Assembly (NCBI GenBank): GCA_017543025.1
Contig: JAFYGX010000095.1
Span: 1 to 7,195 of the forward strand
DNA: 7,195 bases
Reading direction: 5' to 3'
Origin: Solobacterium sp.
GTDB lineage: Bacteria > Bacillota_I > Bacilli_A > Erysipelotrichales > Erysipelotrichaceae
Shown here: positions 1-6,820 of the stretch, piece by piece
How the letters are laid out: the number at the start of each line of letters is the position of its first letter
Numbering within the stretch: position 1 is the stretch's first letter
The notes under the pieces: model-generated
Seen by the model: the letters and a program-made list of their open reading frames with translations, nothing else
What the model was told of the DNA's origin: nothing
Database searches by the model: none
Position numbers and translations under genes: made by a program

Positions 1-37
1 AGCTGATCATTTCATTGGTTGTGATCTGGTCAGCTCT

Positions 38-142
38 TTAGTTTCTACTGGTTCTCATTTCCGGATTAGGTGGCTCTCGCCACCGGAATCGGGGTGGCTC
101 TGATTGCCGGAATAGGTGGCTCCGCCACACCGGAATATTCAG
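38..142. repeat. Degenerate ~23-bp tandem direct repeats, probable insertion-sequence end remnant
   Basis: Three clear units begin at 61, 83 and 107, each opening CCGGA and containing GGTGGCTC. A partial fourth (CCGGAATA) starts at 130, and a diverged copy precedes them at 38-60. Unit lengths are 22, 24 and 23 bp, so the spacing is close to two helical turns. The block is bracketed by an 8-bp inverted repeat, AGCTGATC at 1-8 and GATCAGCT at 151-158. Short, slightly diverged tandem sites like these are typical of transposase-binding sites at ends of IS21-type and related elements. No transposase gene is visible beside them, so this is either a decayed end or the edge of an element lying outside the window. 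The repeats are seen directly; the IS assignment is inference. The lack of identical repeats with spacers argues against CRISPR. Confidence 0.55.
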
Positions 143-350
143 TTTTTTCGGATCAGCTATACAAAAGAACGATACCATCATCCTGCTGTATGCTTCAGCG
201 AACTGGTTTCTGCTGCCTTCAATACGATAAATCGAAGTGCTCACCGATATTATAATATGCAGGAATCTGAAAGAAAAGGGGGAGAAGAACTGACGGGCTG
301 TATGATTTCGCTATGGAAGGTGAGAGAACAGGAACAGTGATATGCACATG
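143..350. other. Gene-free stretch with an AT-rich palindrome
   Basis: I see no coding region here that I can support. The notable element is a 12-bp perfect palindrome, ATATTATAATAT at 247-258, which places a TATAAT hexamer on both strands. No convincing -35 box lies at the right distance on either strand. A purine-rich, Shine-Dalgarno-like run (GGGGGAG, about 279-285) is followed 16 nt later by a 12-codon ORF starting at 302, too far for normal initiation. The stretch may be old insertion-sequence flank. Confidence 0.4.
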
Positions 351-409
351 AAAAACCGGCGGGAAGCGCATTGTCAGAAAGAGAGTGAACAATGCGATAC
401 CCGTTCCGG
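351..409 (-). terminator. Rho-independent terminator of the glycyl radical enzyme gene
   Basis: Read on the minus strand, this is a long hairpin. CCGG (409-406) and CGGG (403-400) pair with CCCG (363-360) and CCGG (359-356), with a two-base bulge. After a 3x3 internal loop, CGCATTGT (396-389) pairs with ACAATGCG (374-367). The apical loop is 14 nt. The 3' arm is followed at once by five U residues (355-351). It lies 34 nt beyond the stop codon of the gene ending at 444, as expected for its terminator. On the plus strand no T-run follows, so it acts in one direction. Confidence 0.85.
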
Positions 410-443
410 TCTGGGCATGTCAGAGAATATGTGTGCTTTCCTG

Positions 444-2870
444 TTATGAGAAGCTGTTTTCGGTTCTTGCAATAATCGCTTCCTGTGCTTCCGGCATCAG
501 CGATACAAACTGTGCGCAGTAGCCGGCCACCCGGACAATCAGATCGGAGTACTGTTCCGGGTGCGCCATTGCAGCACGGAGGGTTTCGGAAGAGATCACG
601 TTGAACTGGTTGTGATAAATACCTTTTTTCTGTGATACCCGTAAGAAGGCGATAAATCGTGCGAGATTTTCTTCTCCTTCCAGCGAAGCGGGAGAAAACC
701 GCATGTTCAGCAGCTGTCCTGCTGCGACCTTGTCATTCGGCAGCCGGGAGACGGAATTGATGACCGCAGTCGGACCGTTATGATCGGTACCCTGTACAGG
801 CGAACATCCTTCATTCAGCGGTGTGCCGGCATAGCGGCCATCCGGTGTTGCACCGACCGCAAGCCCGTTCGGCACATAACTGGTGATGTTGCTGGTGGAC
901 ATGGTATAGCAGCTGACCGATGGTCCTTTACCGCAGCGCAATGTCTGATAATCTCCCAGCAGCTCCAGATACGATTCAAATACATCAGCTGTGATCTGAT
1001 CCACTTCTTCTTCATCATTGCCGAATTTTTCGGTTTCCATAATTGCTTTTCGAACTGCAGCGGAAGCTTCGCTCTGCCAGTTGTCCTTCATCGCTTCCAG
1101 TATTTCGTGCATGGTGTAACGATGCTGCTGAAAGACCAGTGTTTTTAGAGCCATCAGCGCATTGCCGACAACTGCCGGCCCGATATTGGACTGCGAGATC
1201 ACATCATAGCGGCATCCGCCCTGTTTCAGCGTTTTTCCGAGTTTCATACTGTCGAAGATCAGCGCGCTGGCAAACGGATCTGCATCATAGATCTCCAGGC
1301 TTGCATCACAGACGGCATCGCATTCTACCGAAATATCCGTATAGAATTTCAGGAATTTCTTCCACGTATTCCAGAGGTCTTCATAAGAATCAAACGAGGA
1401 TTCCGGAAGATCGCTGTCTTCATTCACTTTAAGCATGCATATTCCGGAGTTCGGATCCGTTCCGTTATAAAGCATCATTTCCAGCACTTTGCCCCAGTTG
1501 ACATAGGTCATTCCGGTCGCCCGATGACCGTATTTGCCCGGCACTCCGGTTTCTACACAGCCGATCGGACAATAATCTCTTGCGTCTTCTTCCGGTATGC
1601 CAAGGTCCATCAGCCCTTTGACAGCGACTGCGTCATTGAACATGGAGGGCATGCCGCATCCGGTACGGATCAGTTTTGCACAGGCGGAAAGAAATTCGTG
1701 TGGGGTTTTTTCATGATAACGGGCGGAAAAATTCGGTTCTGCCATTGCGCAGAGATTCATCGCTTCAATACAGAGGTAAGAGAGCTCATTTGTGCCGTCT
1801 GTGCCATCCGGTTTCAGACCGCCTACCACAAGGTTGGAGTAAAGCGGATAGCCCTGAGAGAAACGGGTATGGCCATACGGACGCACCTTATTGCAGGCAG
1901 AGTTCATGAGAAACATATGGGTGATGAGTTCCAGCGCATCATCTTCAGTCAGAATTCCATTTTCTCTGTCGGTTCGGTACAGGTCATAAAGATACTGATC
2001 AAACCGCCCGTAACAGAACGAATGACCGTTGGATTCAATCATCTGCAGAACATGTACCATATAAACTGCTTCCACCCCTTCGTAGAAAGAGCGGGCCGGC
2101 TGCTCCATCATGGTCGCTGCCATGTCTGCCATACGGAGAAGTTCGTTTTTCCTTGTTTCATCAGTACACGCTTCCGCTTCCTGAGCCAGAAGGGCACTGT
2201 ACCGTTTGAAGAACGAAAGAGAAGCGTTCATTACAATGGAAACAGCGGTATAAAAGTCCCTCTGAGAATCGGAAAGAGAGGGGTCAGACAGTTTTTCTTC
2301 TGCTTCATCTGCGTAAGAGCGAAGCCCTCTTGCAAGTAAGGACGGATGGTCCGGCACAATATGTCCGTCACCTGACATCGAGATGCCGCCCCGGTGCAGA
2401 ATGCCCTGTTTTTCGGCAAGGCGTATTTCCTCTGTTGTAGTTCGGTTCACTTCATCTTCATGCGTATGTCCATGCCAGCAGGAATGGATGGAACGAAGAT
2501 CTTCTTTTGTTGTTTCATCAATCGCAAAGACATCCCCGGTCCGATGTTCAAATTCATCCAGCTCCCGGATCACCCAGTCGATGGAGTATTCGGGAAAGAC
2601 AGGGGCCGCAAAGGGTCTGCTTGCCTGATTGCCGAAAATCAGCGAATCTTCGGCAATATAGATTGTCATATGGGCAAGCGTATGGGCAAAGGCTTTTGCC
2701 TTCCGCAGAATATAAGGCTCGCCTTCAGTCTGCTGAAAGGATTCTGTATAGAACAGCGCACGCTCGCTGCAGATGGAAGCCCGGCGTTTTTCCATACGGG
2801 TGCGAAGCCGGTCAATCCGTTCATAGCGTGCGTTGTCAGAGTCTGACTGAAAAAACAGAAATGGTTTCAT
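444..2870 (-). CDS. Glycyl radical enzyme of the dehydratase/lyase (PFL2-like) branch, substrate unassigned
   Basis: A complete 808-residue anaerobic radical enzyme, the usual length for the family. The PFL-like barrel spans about 10-660 and the C-terminal glycyl radical domain about 680-808. The radical site is Gly783 in RVAGY (780-784), followed by the typical QEAIIARTE. The active-site loop reads GCVETG (437-442), giving thiyl Cys438 and general base Glu440. His170 (GHIVPD) and His283-Ser284 (NGHS, before GRFDQ) match glycerol-ligating residues recalled for the B12-independent glycerol dehydratase. GCVETG is instead the loop recalled for trans-4-hydroxyproline dehydratase HypD. The Asp of glycerol dehydratase 14 residues after the Cys is Thr452 here, and HypD's substrate Asp aligns with His283. 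Glycerol, 1,2-diol and hydroxyproline dehydratases are therefore all imperfect matches. The start is supported by N-terminal family similarity (ERIDRLR to SERALFYTE) and a GGAG 10 nt upstream. A radical-SAM activase is required, but none is encoded in the window. The gene is monocistronic here, with its own terminator. The GRE assignment is firm; the substrate is open. Confidence 0.93.
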   Translation of the reverse strand: MKPFLFFQSDSDNARYERIDRLRTRMEKRRASICSERALFYTESFQQTEGEPYILRKAKAFAHTLAHMTIYIAEDSLIFGNQASRPFAAPVFPEYSIDWVIRELDEFEHRTGDVFAIDETTKEDLRSIHSCWHGHTHEDEVNRTTTEEIRLAEKQGILHRGGISMSGDGHIVPDHPSLLARGLRSYADEAEEKLSDPSLSDSQRDFYTAVSIVMNASLSFFKRYSALLAQEAEACTDETRKNELLRMADMAATMMEQPARSFYEGVEAVYMVHVLQMIESNGHSFCYGRFDQYLYDLYRTDRENGILTEDDALELITHMFLMNSACNKVRPYGHTRFSQGYPLYSNLVVGGLKPDGTDGTNELSYLCIEAMNLCAMAEPNFSARYHEKTPHEFLSACAKLIRTGCGMPSMFNDAVAVKGLMDLGIPEEDARDYCPIGCVETGVPGKYGHRATGMTYVNWGKVLEMMLYNGTDPNSGICMLKVNEDSDLPESSFDSYEDLWNTWKKFLKFYTDISVECDAVCDASLEIYDADPFASALIFDSMKLGKTLKQGGCRYDVISQSNIGPAVVGNALMALKTLVFQQHRYTMHEILEAMKDNWQSEASAAVRKAIMETEKFGNDEEEVDQITADVFESYLELLGDYQTLRCGKGPSVSCYTMSTSNITSYVPNGLAVGATPDGRYAGTPLNEGCSPVQGTDHNGPTAVINSVSRLPNDKVAAGQLLNMRFSPASLEGEENLARFIAFLRVSQKKGIYHNQFNVISSETLRAAMAHPEQYSDLIVRVAGYCAQFVSLMPEAQEAIIARTENSFS

Positions 2871-2895
2871 AATTCATACGCTCCGGTCACCTTAA

Positions 2896-2978
2896 AGATA
2901 CAGGATTTTGCCTGTTTTCCCAAGCAGTCTGCCTGCAGAGAATGCCCGGCAGATACAGGTATGAGAAAACAGGAATCC
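2896..2978 (-). promoter_or_regulatory. Structured 5' leader of the glycyl radical enzyme mRNA (candidate)
   Basis: Read toward the minus-strand gene starting at 2870, GGATT plus CCTGTTTTC (2978-2965) pairs with GAAAACAGG plus AATCC (2919-2911 and 2907-2903). This gives a 14-bp stem interrupted by one 3-nt bulge. A second stem, TCTGCC/GGCAGA (2953-2948 with 2933-2928), nests inside. CCTGT at 2904-2900 could instead pair with the ACAGG of the main 3' arm, giving a mutually exclusive short hairpin. A 9-bp direct repeat, AGATACAGG, occurs at 2896-2904 and 2951-2959. The ribosome site (GGAG, 2884-2881) lies just downstream. I recognise no known riboswitch class. The pairing is visible; transcription through it and any control function are inferred. 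Confidence 0.4.
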
Positions 2979-3054
2979 GGACGCACAGGATGTGTGTACG
3001 GGAAAGAGGTATGAAGAATCTGCGGGTGAAGCGGTAAGATAGGGGAAAGAAGAA

Positions 3055-3091
3055 CTGCAGGCAGAGGAAGTGTCCCTGCAGACAGGAGAAG
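3055..3091. repeat. Short direct repeat carrying duplicated Shine-Dalgarno-like sequence
   Basis: Two 16-bp copies, at 3055-3070 and 3076-3091, start 21 bp apart and match at 13 positions. Each opens with the palindrome CTGCAG followed by NCAG and a purine-rich tract. The second copy supplies the working ribosome site of the pyrophosphohydrolase gene. The first sits directly against a GTG at 3070, an in-frame but poorly spaced alternative start. It could be a small tandem duplication or a two-site operator. Confidence 0.4.
3084..3089 (+). promoter_or_regulatory. Ribosome binding site that fixes the start of the pyrophosphohydrolase gene
   Basis: AGGAGA lies 7 nt before the ATG at 3097, an ideal spacing. 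The upstream in-frame GTG at 3070 has its purine run (AGAGGAA) immediately adjacent, leaving no spacer, so 3097 is the preferred start. Confidence 0.7.
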
Positions 3092-3096
3092 ACACT

Positions 3097-3426
3097 ATGA
3101 TTTCCGATAAGACCATGATGCGAATCAGACAGTTTACGGAAGAGAGAAACTGGGATCAGTTTCATACCCCGGTAAATCTTGCAAAGAGCATTTCCATCGA
3201 AGCCGGTGAATTGCTGGAATGTTTTCAGTGGAATGCGGAGGACTTTGACCGGAAACATGTCTGTGAAGAGCTGTCAGACGTAATGATCTACTGTATTCAG
3301 CTGGCCGATAAACTGGGAGTTGACCTGGATGAGATCATCAATCGGAAGATGGAACTGAATGAACAGAAATACCCGGCAGAAGCCGCAAAGGGAAATGCAA
3401 TAAAGTACACGGATCTCAGAAAGTGA
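3097..3426 (+). CDS. MazG-like nucleotide pyrophosphohydrolase
   Basis: A 109-residue all-alpha NTP pyrophosphohydrolase of the MazG-like/RS21-C6 type. Family members hydrolyse (d)NTPs to the monophosphate plus pyrophosphate, often clearing non-canonical or surplus nucleotides, and usually work as dimers or tetramers in the cytosol. The metal-binding signature is present: Glu35 and E38LLE41 in the first helix (SIEAGELLECFQW), then E58LSD61 in the second (EELSDVMIYCIQLADKLGVDL). This matches the ExxE...ExxD pattern. The length is normal for a single-domain member. The start is chosen from the AGGAGA site; a GTG start at 3070 would add nine residues that do not look like the family. Only 13 nt separate its stop from the next gene, so the two are almost certainly co-transcribed and perhaps translationally coupled. 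That pairing with a nuclease-helicase suggests a defence or nucleotide-surveillance role rather than plain housekeeping (inference). Its nucleotide specificity cannot be read from the sequence. Confidence 0.9.
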   Translation: MISDKTMMRIRQFTEERNWDQFHTPVNLAKSISIEAGELLECFQWNAEDFDRKHVCEELSDVMIYCIQLADKLGVDLDEIINRKMELNEQKYPAEAAKGNAIKYTDLRK

Positions 3427-3439
3427 GGCTTGGGAGGAC

Positions 3440-5323
3440 ATGCTTATATATAATGGGACAAAGGCCGGATTCATGAACGATATGGTCGATCAGAAACTGA
3501 CTGACGTTCTGCGGGAAACGATCTATCGCAAAATGCACCGGACAAGCAGCGCCAGTGAGGTGCAGTCGTGGGAGAACTCCCTGAAGAACATGTTTATGGT
3601 CATCGTGGATGAGGGCATACCGGCGGATGCCGGGGTTGCAATTGAATACAACATACCTCAGACCGCAAAGCGGGTGGATTTCATAGTGTCCGGGTATGAT
3701 GAAAACAGGCGGGAACATGCGGTCATCATTGAACTGAAACAATGGGAGAAAATCACCCCGGTGAAAGGAATGGATGCGCTGGTGGAAACGTATACCGGAG
3801 GCGCATTGCGCAAGGTTGTGCACCCTTCCTATCAGGCATGGTCTTACGCAGCCATGATCAATGACTATAATGCGACGGTACAGAATGAGAATATCGGACT
3901 TCAGCCCTGTGCATTTCTGCATAATTATGAAGCGGCAGAGGCAGATGATCCTCTGTTTGAGGAGCAGTATCAGACCTATATCAATGATTCTCCGGTATTT
4001 TCCAAACATGAAAGCCGCAGGCTTGCGGAGTTTATCAAACGGTATGTAAGAGACGGCGACCGCGGAGAAATAATCTATAAGATTGAAGCGGGAAGAATAC
4101 GTCCGTCCAGAAGCCTGCAGGATGCGATTGCGTCCATGGTGAAAGGCAACCGGGAATTCACCATGATCGATGAGCAGAAAGTTGTTTATGAAGAAATCAT
4201 CGCCCTTTCACAGCAGTCGATTGATGACCACAAAAAGCGCGTCATTATTGTGAAAGGCGGGCCGGGAACCGGAAAGACCGTCGTAGCGGTGAATCTGCTG
4301 GCTGCGCTTACCAACCGGGGGCAGCTGGTGCAGTATGTCACACGAAACAGCGCTCCGCGTAATGTGTACAAGGCAAAACTGAAAGGAGAGCTGAAGAAGA
4401 GCTCCGTTGACAATCTGTTTCAGAACGCGTGGAAATATGTGGATGCCCCGGAAAACAGTATTCATACACTGCTGGTGGATGAAGCACACCGGCTGACTGA
4501 AAAATCGGGAATGTACAGCAACCTCGGCGAAAATGAAATCAAGGAACTCATTCATGCGGCTTATTGTTCCGTTTTCTTTATCGACGAATCACAGCGGGTT
4601 ACATTAAAGGATATCGGTTCCGTTGCGGAGATCCGGAAGTGGGCGAATCTTGCCAATGCGGAGATCTATGAAACCGAACTGGTTTCACAGTTCCGCTGCG
4701 ACGGATCAGACGGTTATCTGGCGTGGGTCGACAATGTACTGGGAATCCGGGAAACGGCAAACTATGATATGGAAGGCATTGATTACGACATTCGGATCTT
4801 TGATACGCCGCTTGAGATGCAGTCCATGGTCAGACAGAAAAACCGGCTGCGCAACCGGGCGAGAATCCTGGCCGGATACTGCTGGGAATGGCCGAAAAAG
4901 GAACGAAACAACAAAGATTACCATGATATCCGGATCGGTGACTTTGAAATGTCCTGGAATATGGAAGACGGAATCTGGGCAATCAGTGAAGACTCGCTGG
5001 AGGAAGCCGGCTGCGTCCATACCTCGCAGGGACTGGAATTCGACTATGTCGGAGTGATTATCGGCGAGGATATGCGGGTGGAAGAGAACCAGGTGATTAC
5101 GGATTTCACAAAACGCGCATCCACGGATCAGTCGCTGAAGGGAATCAAAACCTGGGCGAAGAAAGATCCGGCCTATGCAAAGAAGCTGAGTGATGAGATC
5201 ATCCGGAATACCTACCGCACTCTTATGACCCGCGGTATGAAAGGGTGTTATATATACTGCTGCGATAAAGCGCTGGCGGAATACCTGAAGGAACGGATTG
5301 GCAAAGGTACAGGGAAAGCCTGA
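3440..5323 (+). CDS. PD-(D/E)XK nuclease fused to DUF2075 / Schlafen-group-3 superfamily 1 helicase
   Basis: A complete 627-residue predicted nucleic-acid enzyme. The N-terminal part (about 30-210) shows a RecB/Cas4-like nuclease pattern: Glu45 (SWENSL), Asp80 (RVDFIV), Glu98-x-Lys100 (IIELKQW) and Q132AWSY136, fitting the QxxxY motif. The C-terminal part (about 245-615) is the helicase domain known as DUF2075, the domain shared with group-3 Schlafen proteins. It has Walker A GGPGTGKT (273-280), Walker B LLVDEAH (344-350), motif III FFIDESQR (379-386), motif IV-like SQFRCDGSDGYLAW (416-429), motif V VHTSQGLEFDYVG (526-538) and motif VI around YRTLMTRG (592-599). All motifs look intact, so an ATP-driven translocase with nuclease activity is likely. 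The ATG at 3440 is kept because MLIYNGTK resembles the usual family N-terminus, although the GGAGG site lies only 2 nt upstream. Translational coupling to the preceding gene would help. The cellular role is unproven; antiphage defence is the leading inference. Confidence 0.9.
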   Translation: MLIYNGTKAGFMNDMVDQKLTDVLRETIYRKMHRTSSASEVQSWENSLKNMFMVIVDEGIPADAGVAIEYNIPQTAKRVDFIVSGYDENRREHAVIIELKQWEKITPVKGMDALVETYTGGALRKVVHPSYQAWSYAAMINDYNATVQNENIGLQPCAFLHNYEAAEADDPLFEEQYQTYINDSPVFSKHESRRLAEFIKRYVRDGDRGEIIYKIEAGRIRPSRSLQDAIASMVKGNREFTMIDEQKVVYEEIIALSQQSIDDHKKRVIIVKGGPGTGKTVVAVNLLAALTNRGQLVQYVTRNSAPRNVYKAKLKGELKKSSVDNLFQNAWKYVDAPENSIHTLLVDEAHRLTEKSGMYSNLGENEIKELIHAAYCSVFFIDESQRVTLKDIGSVAEIRKWANLANAEIYETELVSQFRCDGSDGYLAWVDNVLGIRETANYDMEGIDYDIRIFDTPLEMQSMVRQKNRLRNRARILAGYCWEWPKKERNNKDYHDIRIGDFEMSWNMEDGIWAISEDSLEEAGCVHTSQGLEFDYVGVIIGEDMRVEENQVITDFTKRASTDQSLKGIKTWAKKDPAYAKKLSDEIIRNTYRTLMTRGMKGCYIYCCDKALAEYLKERIGKGTGKA

Positions 5324-5324
5324 A

Positions 5325-5330
5325 TATAAT
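5325..5330 (+). promoter_or_regulatory. Candidate -10 box for the MATE gene
   Basis: A perfect TATAAT overlaps the end of the nuclease-helicase gene, about 140 nt before the exporter's start. The best -35-like hexamer, TTGGCA (5298-5303), is 21 bp upstream, longer than the optimal 17. The promoter is plausible but weak. No convincing terminator separates the two genes, so read-through from upstream is also possible. Confidence 0.3.
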
Positions 5331-5467
5331 AAGGATTGAAGTACGCCGGAGTTATTCCGGAGCGGAATGAAATCAGCGGGAAACGCATCTCACTGCTGTG
5401 CGGGTGCAGACGGAATGTGATACAACAGGTACGGAAGATTTCCTGATCAGAAAGAAAGAGCGGACAG

Positions 5468-6820
5468 ATGCAGAGAAAACGGACAACAACAAGCATGAAT
5501 ATGACAGAAGGGCCGATTGTAAAACAGATCATCCTGTTTTCCCTTCCACTCATGCTGGGGAATATATTTCAGATGCTTTACAACACTGTTGATATGGTGG
5601 TTGTCGGCAATTATGTAGGCAAGGAAGCACTGGCTGCAGTCGGGTCAACTTCCATGATCACAAACATGGCGGTGTTTTTCTTCAACGGGTTTTCGGTCGG
5701 TGCTTCGGTTGTCATTGCCCGTCAGTTCGGCGCAGGTTCAAAAGATAAACTGCATGAAGCGATCGAGACCACCATGGCGATGACATTTCTGATCAGTCTG
5801 GTGTTTACGGCAGCCGGCGTGCTGACGGTAAAGCCGATGCTGAGGTTTATGGCGACGCCGGAAGACGTCTTTGCGGACAGTGCGGTATATGTACGGATTT
5901 ACTTTCTCGGGATTGCCGGATTGCTGGTGTACAACATGGGAAGCGGAATCCTGCGTTCGGTCGGTGATACGAAGCGTCCGCTGTATTTTCTGATCCTGAC
6001 GAGCATGGTGAATATCATTCTGGATCTGATTTTTGTGGTTCTCTTTAACATGGGCATAGCAGGTGCTGCGTGGGCAACGATTATCGCACAGTTCATGTCT
6101 GCCGGAATGATACTGGTGCTGCTGTCACGGACGGATGATATTTACAAGCTGACCTGGCATGATCTGAGTATCCATAAAGAACATCTGGCAAGAATCGTGG
6201 AAGTTGGTCTGCCTGCCGGCATACAGTCGGTTATCACCGCATTTTCCAATGTGTTTGTACAGTCTTATATCAATTACTTCGGCTCCGATGTCATGGCAGG
6301 CTGGAGTATATACAACAAGCTCGATCAGTTTGTGATGCTGCCGATGCAGAGCATGGCGGCAGCGGCGACCACCTTTGTCTCGCAGAATGTCGGAGCAGGA
6401 AATTCCCGCCGGGCAGAAAAAGGAACATTCCTGACGGTTGCGATGGCGCTGGCGGTAACAGGGGCAATTACAGTTGTAATCCGACTGCTCGGGTCAGAGG
6501 CAATCGGTCTGTTCTCACAGGTAGAAGCGGTGAAGCGTTACGGCATGCTGTTTATCCGGGTGAACATCTTCTTTACACTGTTTAACGTAGTCAGCCATAC
6601 GCTTGCCGGTTCCTTGCGGGGAAGAGGAGATTCGCGGGGACCGATGATTATCATGCTGGGAAGTTTTGTGGCAATCCGGCAGATCTATCTCTTTATCATG
6701 ACAAGATTTATTCTCAATACACCGGCATCGGTTGGATTTGGCTATCCGGTGGGATGGATGGCCTGCTGTCTTCTGGAAGTGCTTTATTATCTGAAGAAGC
6801 GGCAGAACTATTTTGATTAA
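5468..6820 (+). CDS. MATE-family multidrug efflux transporter
   Basis: A 450-residue inner-membrane exporter of the MATE family, which expels cationic drugs and metabolites using a Na+ or H+ gradient. It has the normal length and about twelve hydrophobic segments. The first begins in the characteristic FSLPLMLGNIFQMLYNTVD (24-42), leading into MVVVGNYVGKEALAAVG. The ancestral two-fold duplication is visible: RQFGAGSKDKLHEA (85-98) matches SQNVGAGNSRRAEK (305-318), and GILRSVGDTKRPLYF (160-174) matches GSLRGRGDSRGPMII (381-395). The start at 5468 has a purine-rich site (GAAAGAG, 5454-5460) 7 nt upstream; in-frame ATGs at 5495 and 5501 lack one. It lies 144 nt after the nuclease-helicase gene, so it may be a separate unit. 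The sequence does not reveal its substrate. There is no sign of truncation. Confidence 0.95.
   Translation: MQRKRTTTSMNMTEGPIVKQIILFSLPLMLGNIFQMLYNTVDMVVVGNYVGKEALAAVGSTSMITNMAVFFFNGFSVGASVVIARQFGAGSKDKLHEAIETTMAMTFLISLVFTAAGVLTVKPMLRFMATPEDVFADSAVYVRIYFLGIAGLLVYNMGSGILRSVGDTKRPLYFLILTSMVNIILDLIFVVLFNMGIAGAAWATIIAQFMSAGMILVLLSRTDDIYKLTWHDLSIHKEHLARIVEVGLPAGIQSVITAFSNVFVQSYINYFGSDVMAGWSIYNKLDQFVMLPMQSMAAAATTFVSQNVGAGNSRRAEKGTFLTVAMALAVTGAITVVIRLLGSEAIGLFSQVEAVKRYGMLFIRVNIFFTLFNVVSHTLAGSLRGRGDSRGPMIIMLGSFVAIRQIYLFIMTRFILNTPASVGFGYPVGWMACCLLEVLYYLKKRQNYFD

Noticed and set aside
1524..2339. Long plus-strand open frame (271 codons) inside the glycyl radical enzyme gene
   Set aside because: It is antisense to a protein with clear family motifs, its translation is Cys/His/Phe-rich with no recognisable domain, and it has no good ribosome site. 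It is a shadow of the coding strand.
444..2870. Classical pyruvate formate-lyase (pflB)
   Set aside because: PflB carries an adjacent Cys-Cys pair in its active site. Here the loop is GCVE with a general-base Glu, which is diagnostic of the dehydratase/lyase branch.
3070..3096. GTG start giving the pyrophosphohydrolase nine extra residues
   Set aside because: Its purine run directly touches the GTG with no spacer, whereas the ATG at 3097 has AGGAGA at a 7-nt spacing and gives the expected family N-terminus.
3416..4009. Minus-strand open frame of 197 codons opposite the nuclease domain
   Set aside because: It lies antisense to the motif-bearing nuclease-helicase, and its translation resembles no family I know.
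5346..5360. Hairpin CCGGA-N5-TCCGG between the nuclease-helicase and MATE genes
   Set aside because: The stem is only five base pairs with no following T-run, so it does not support a terminator.
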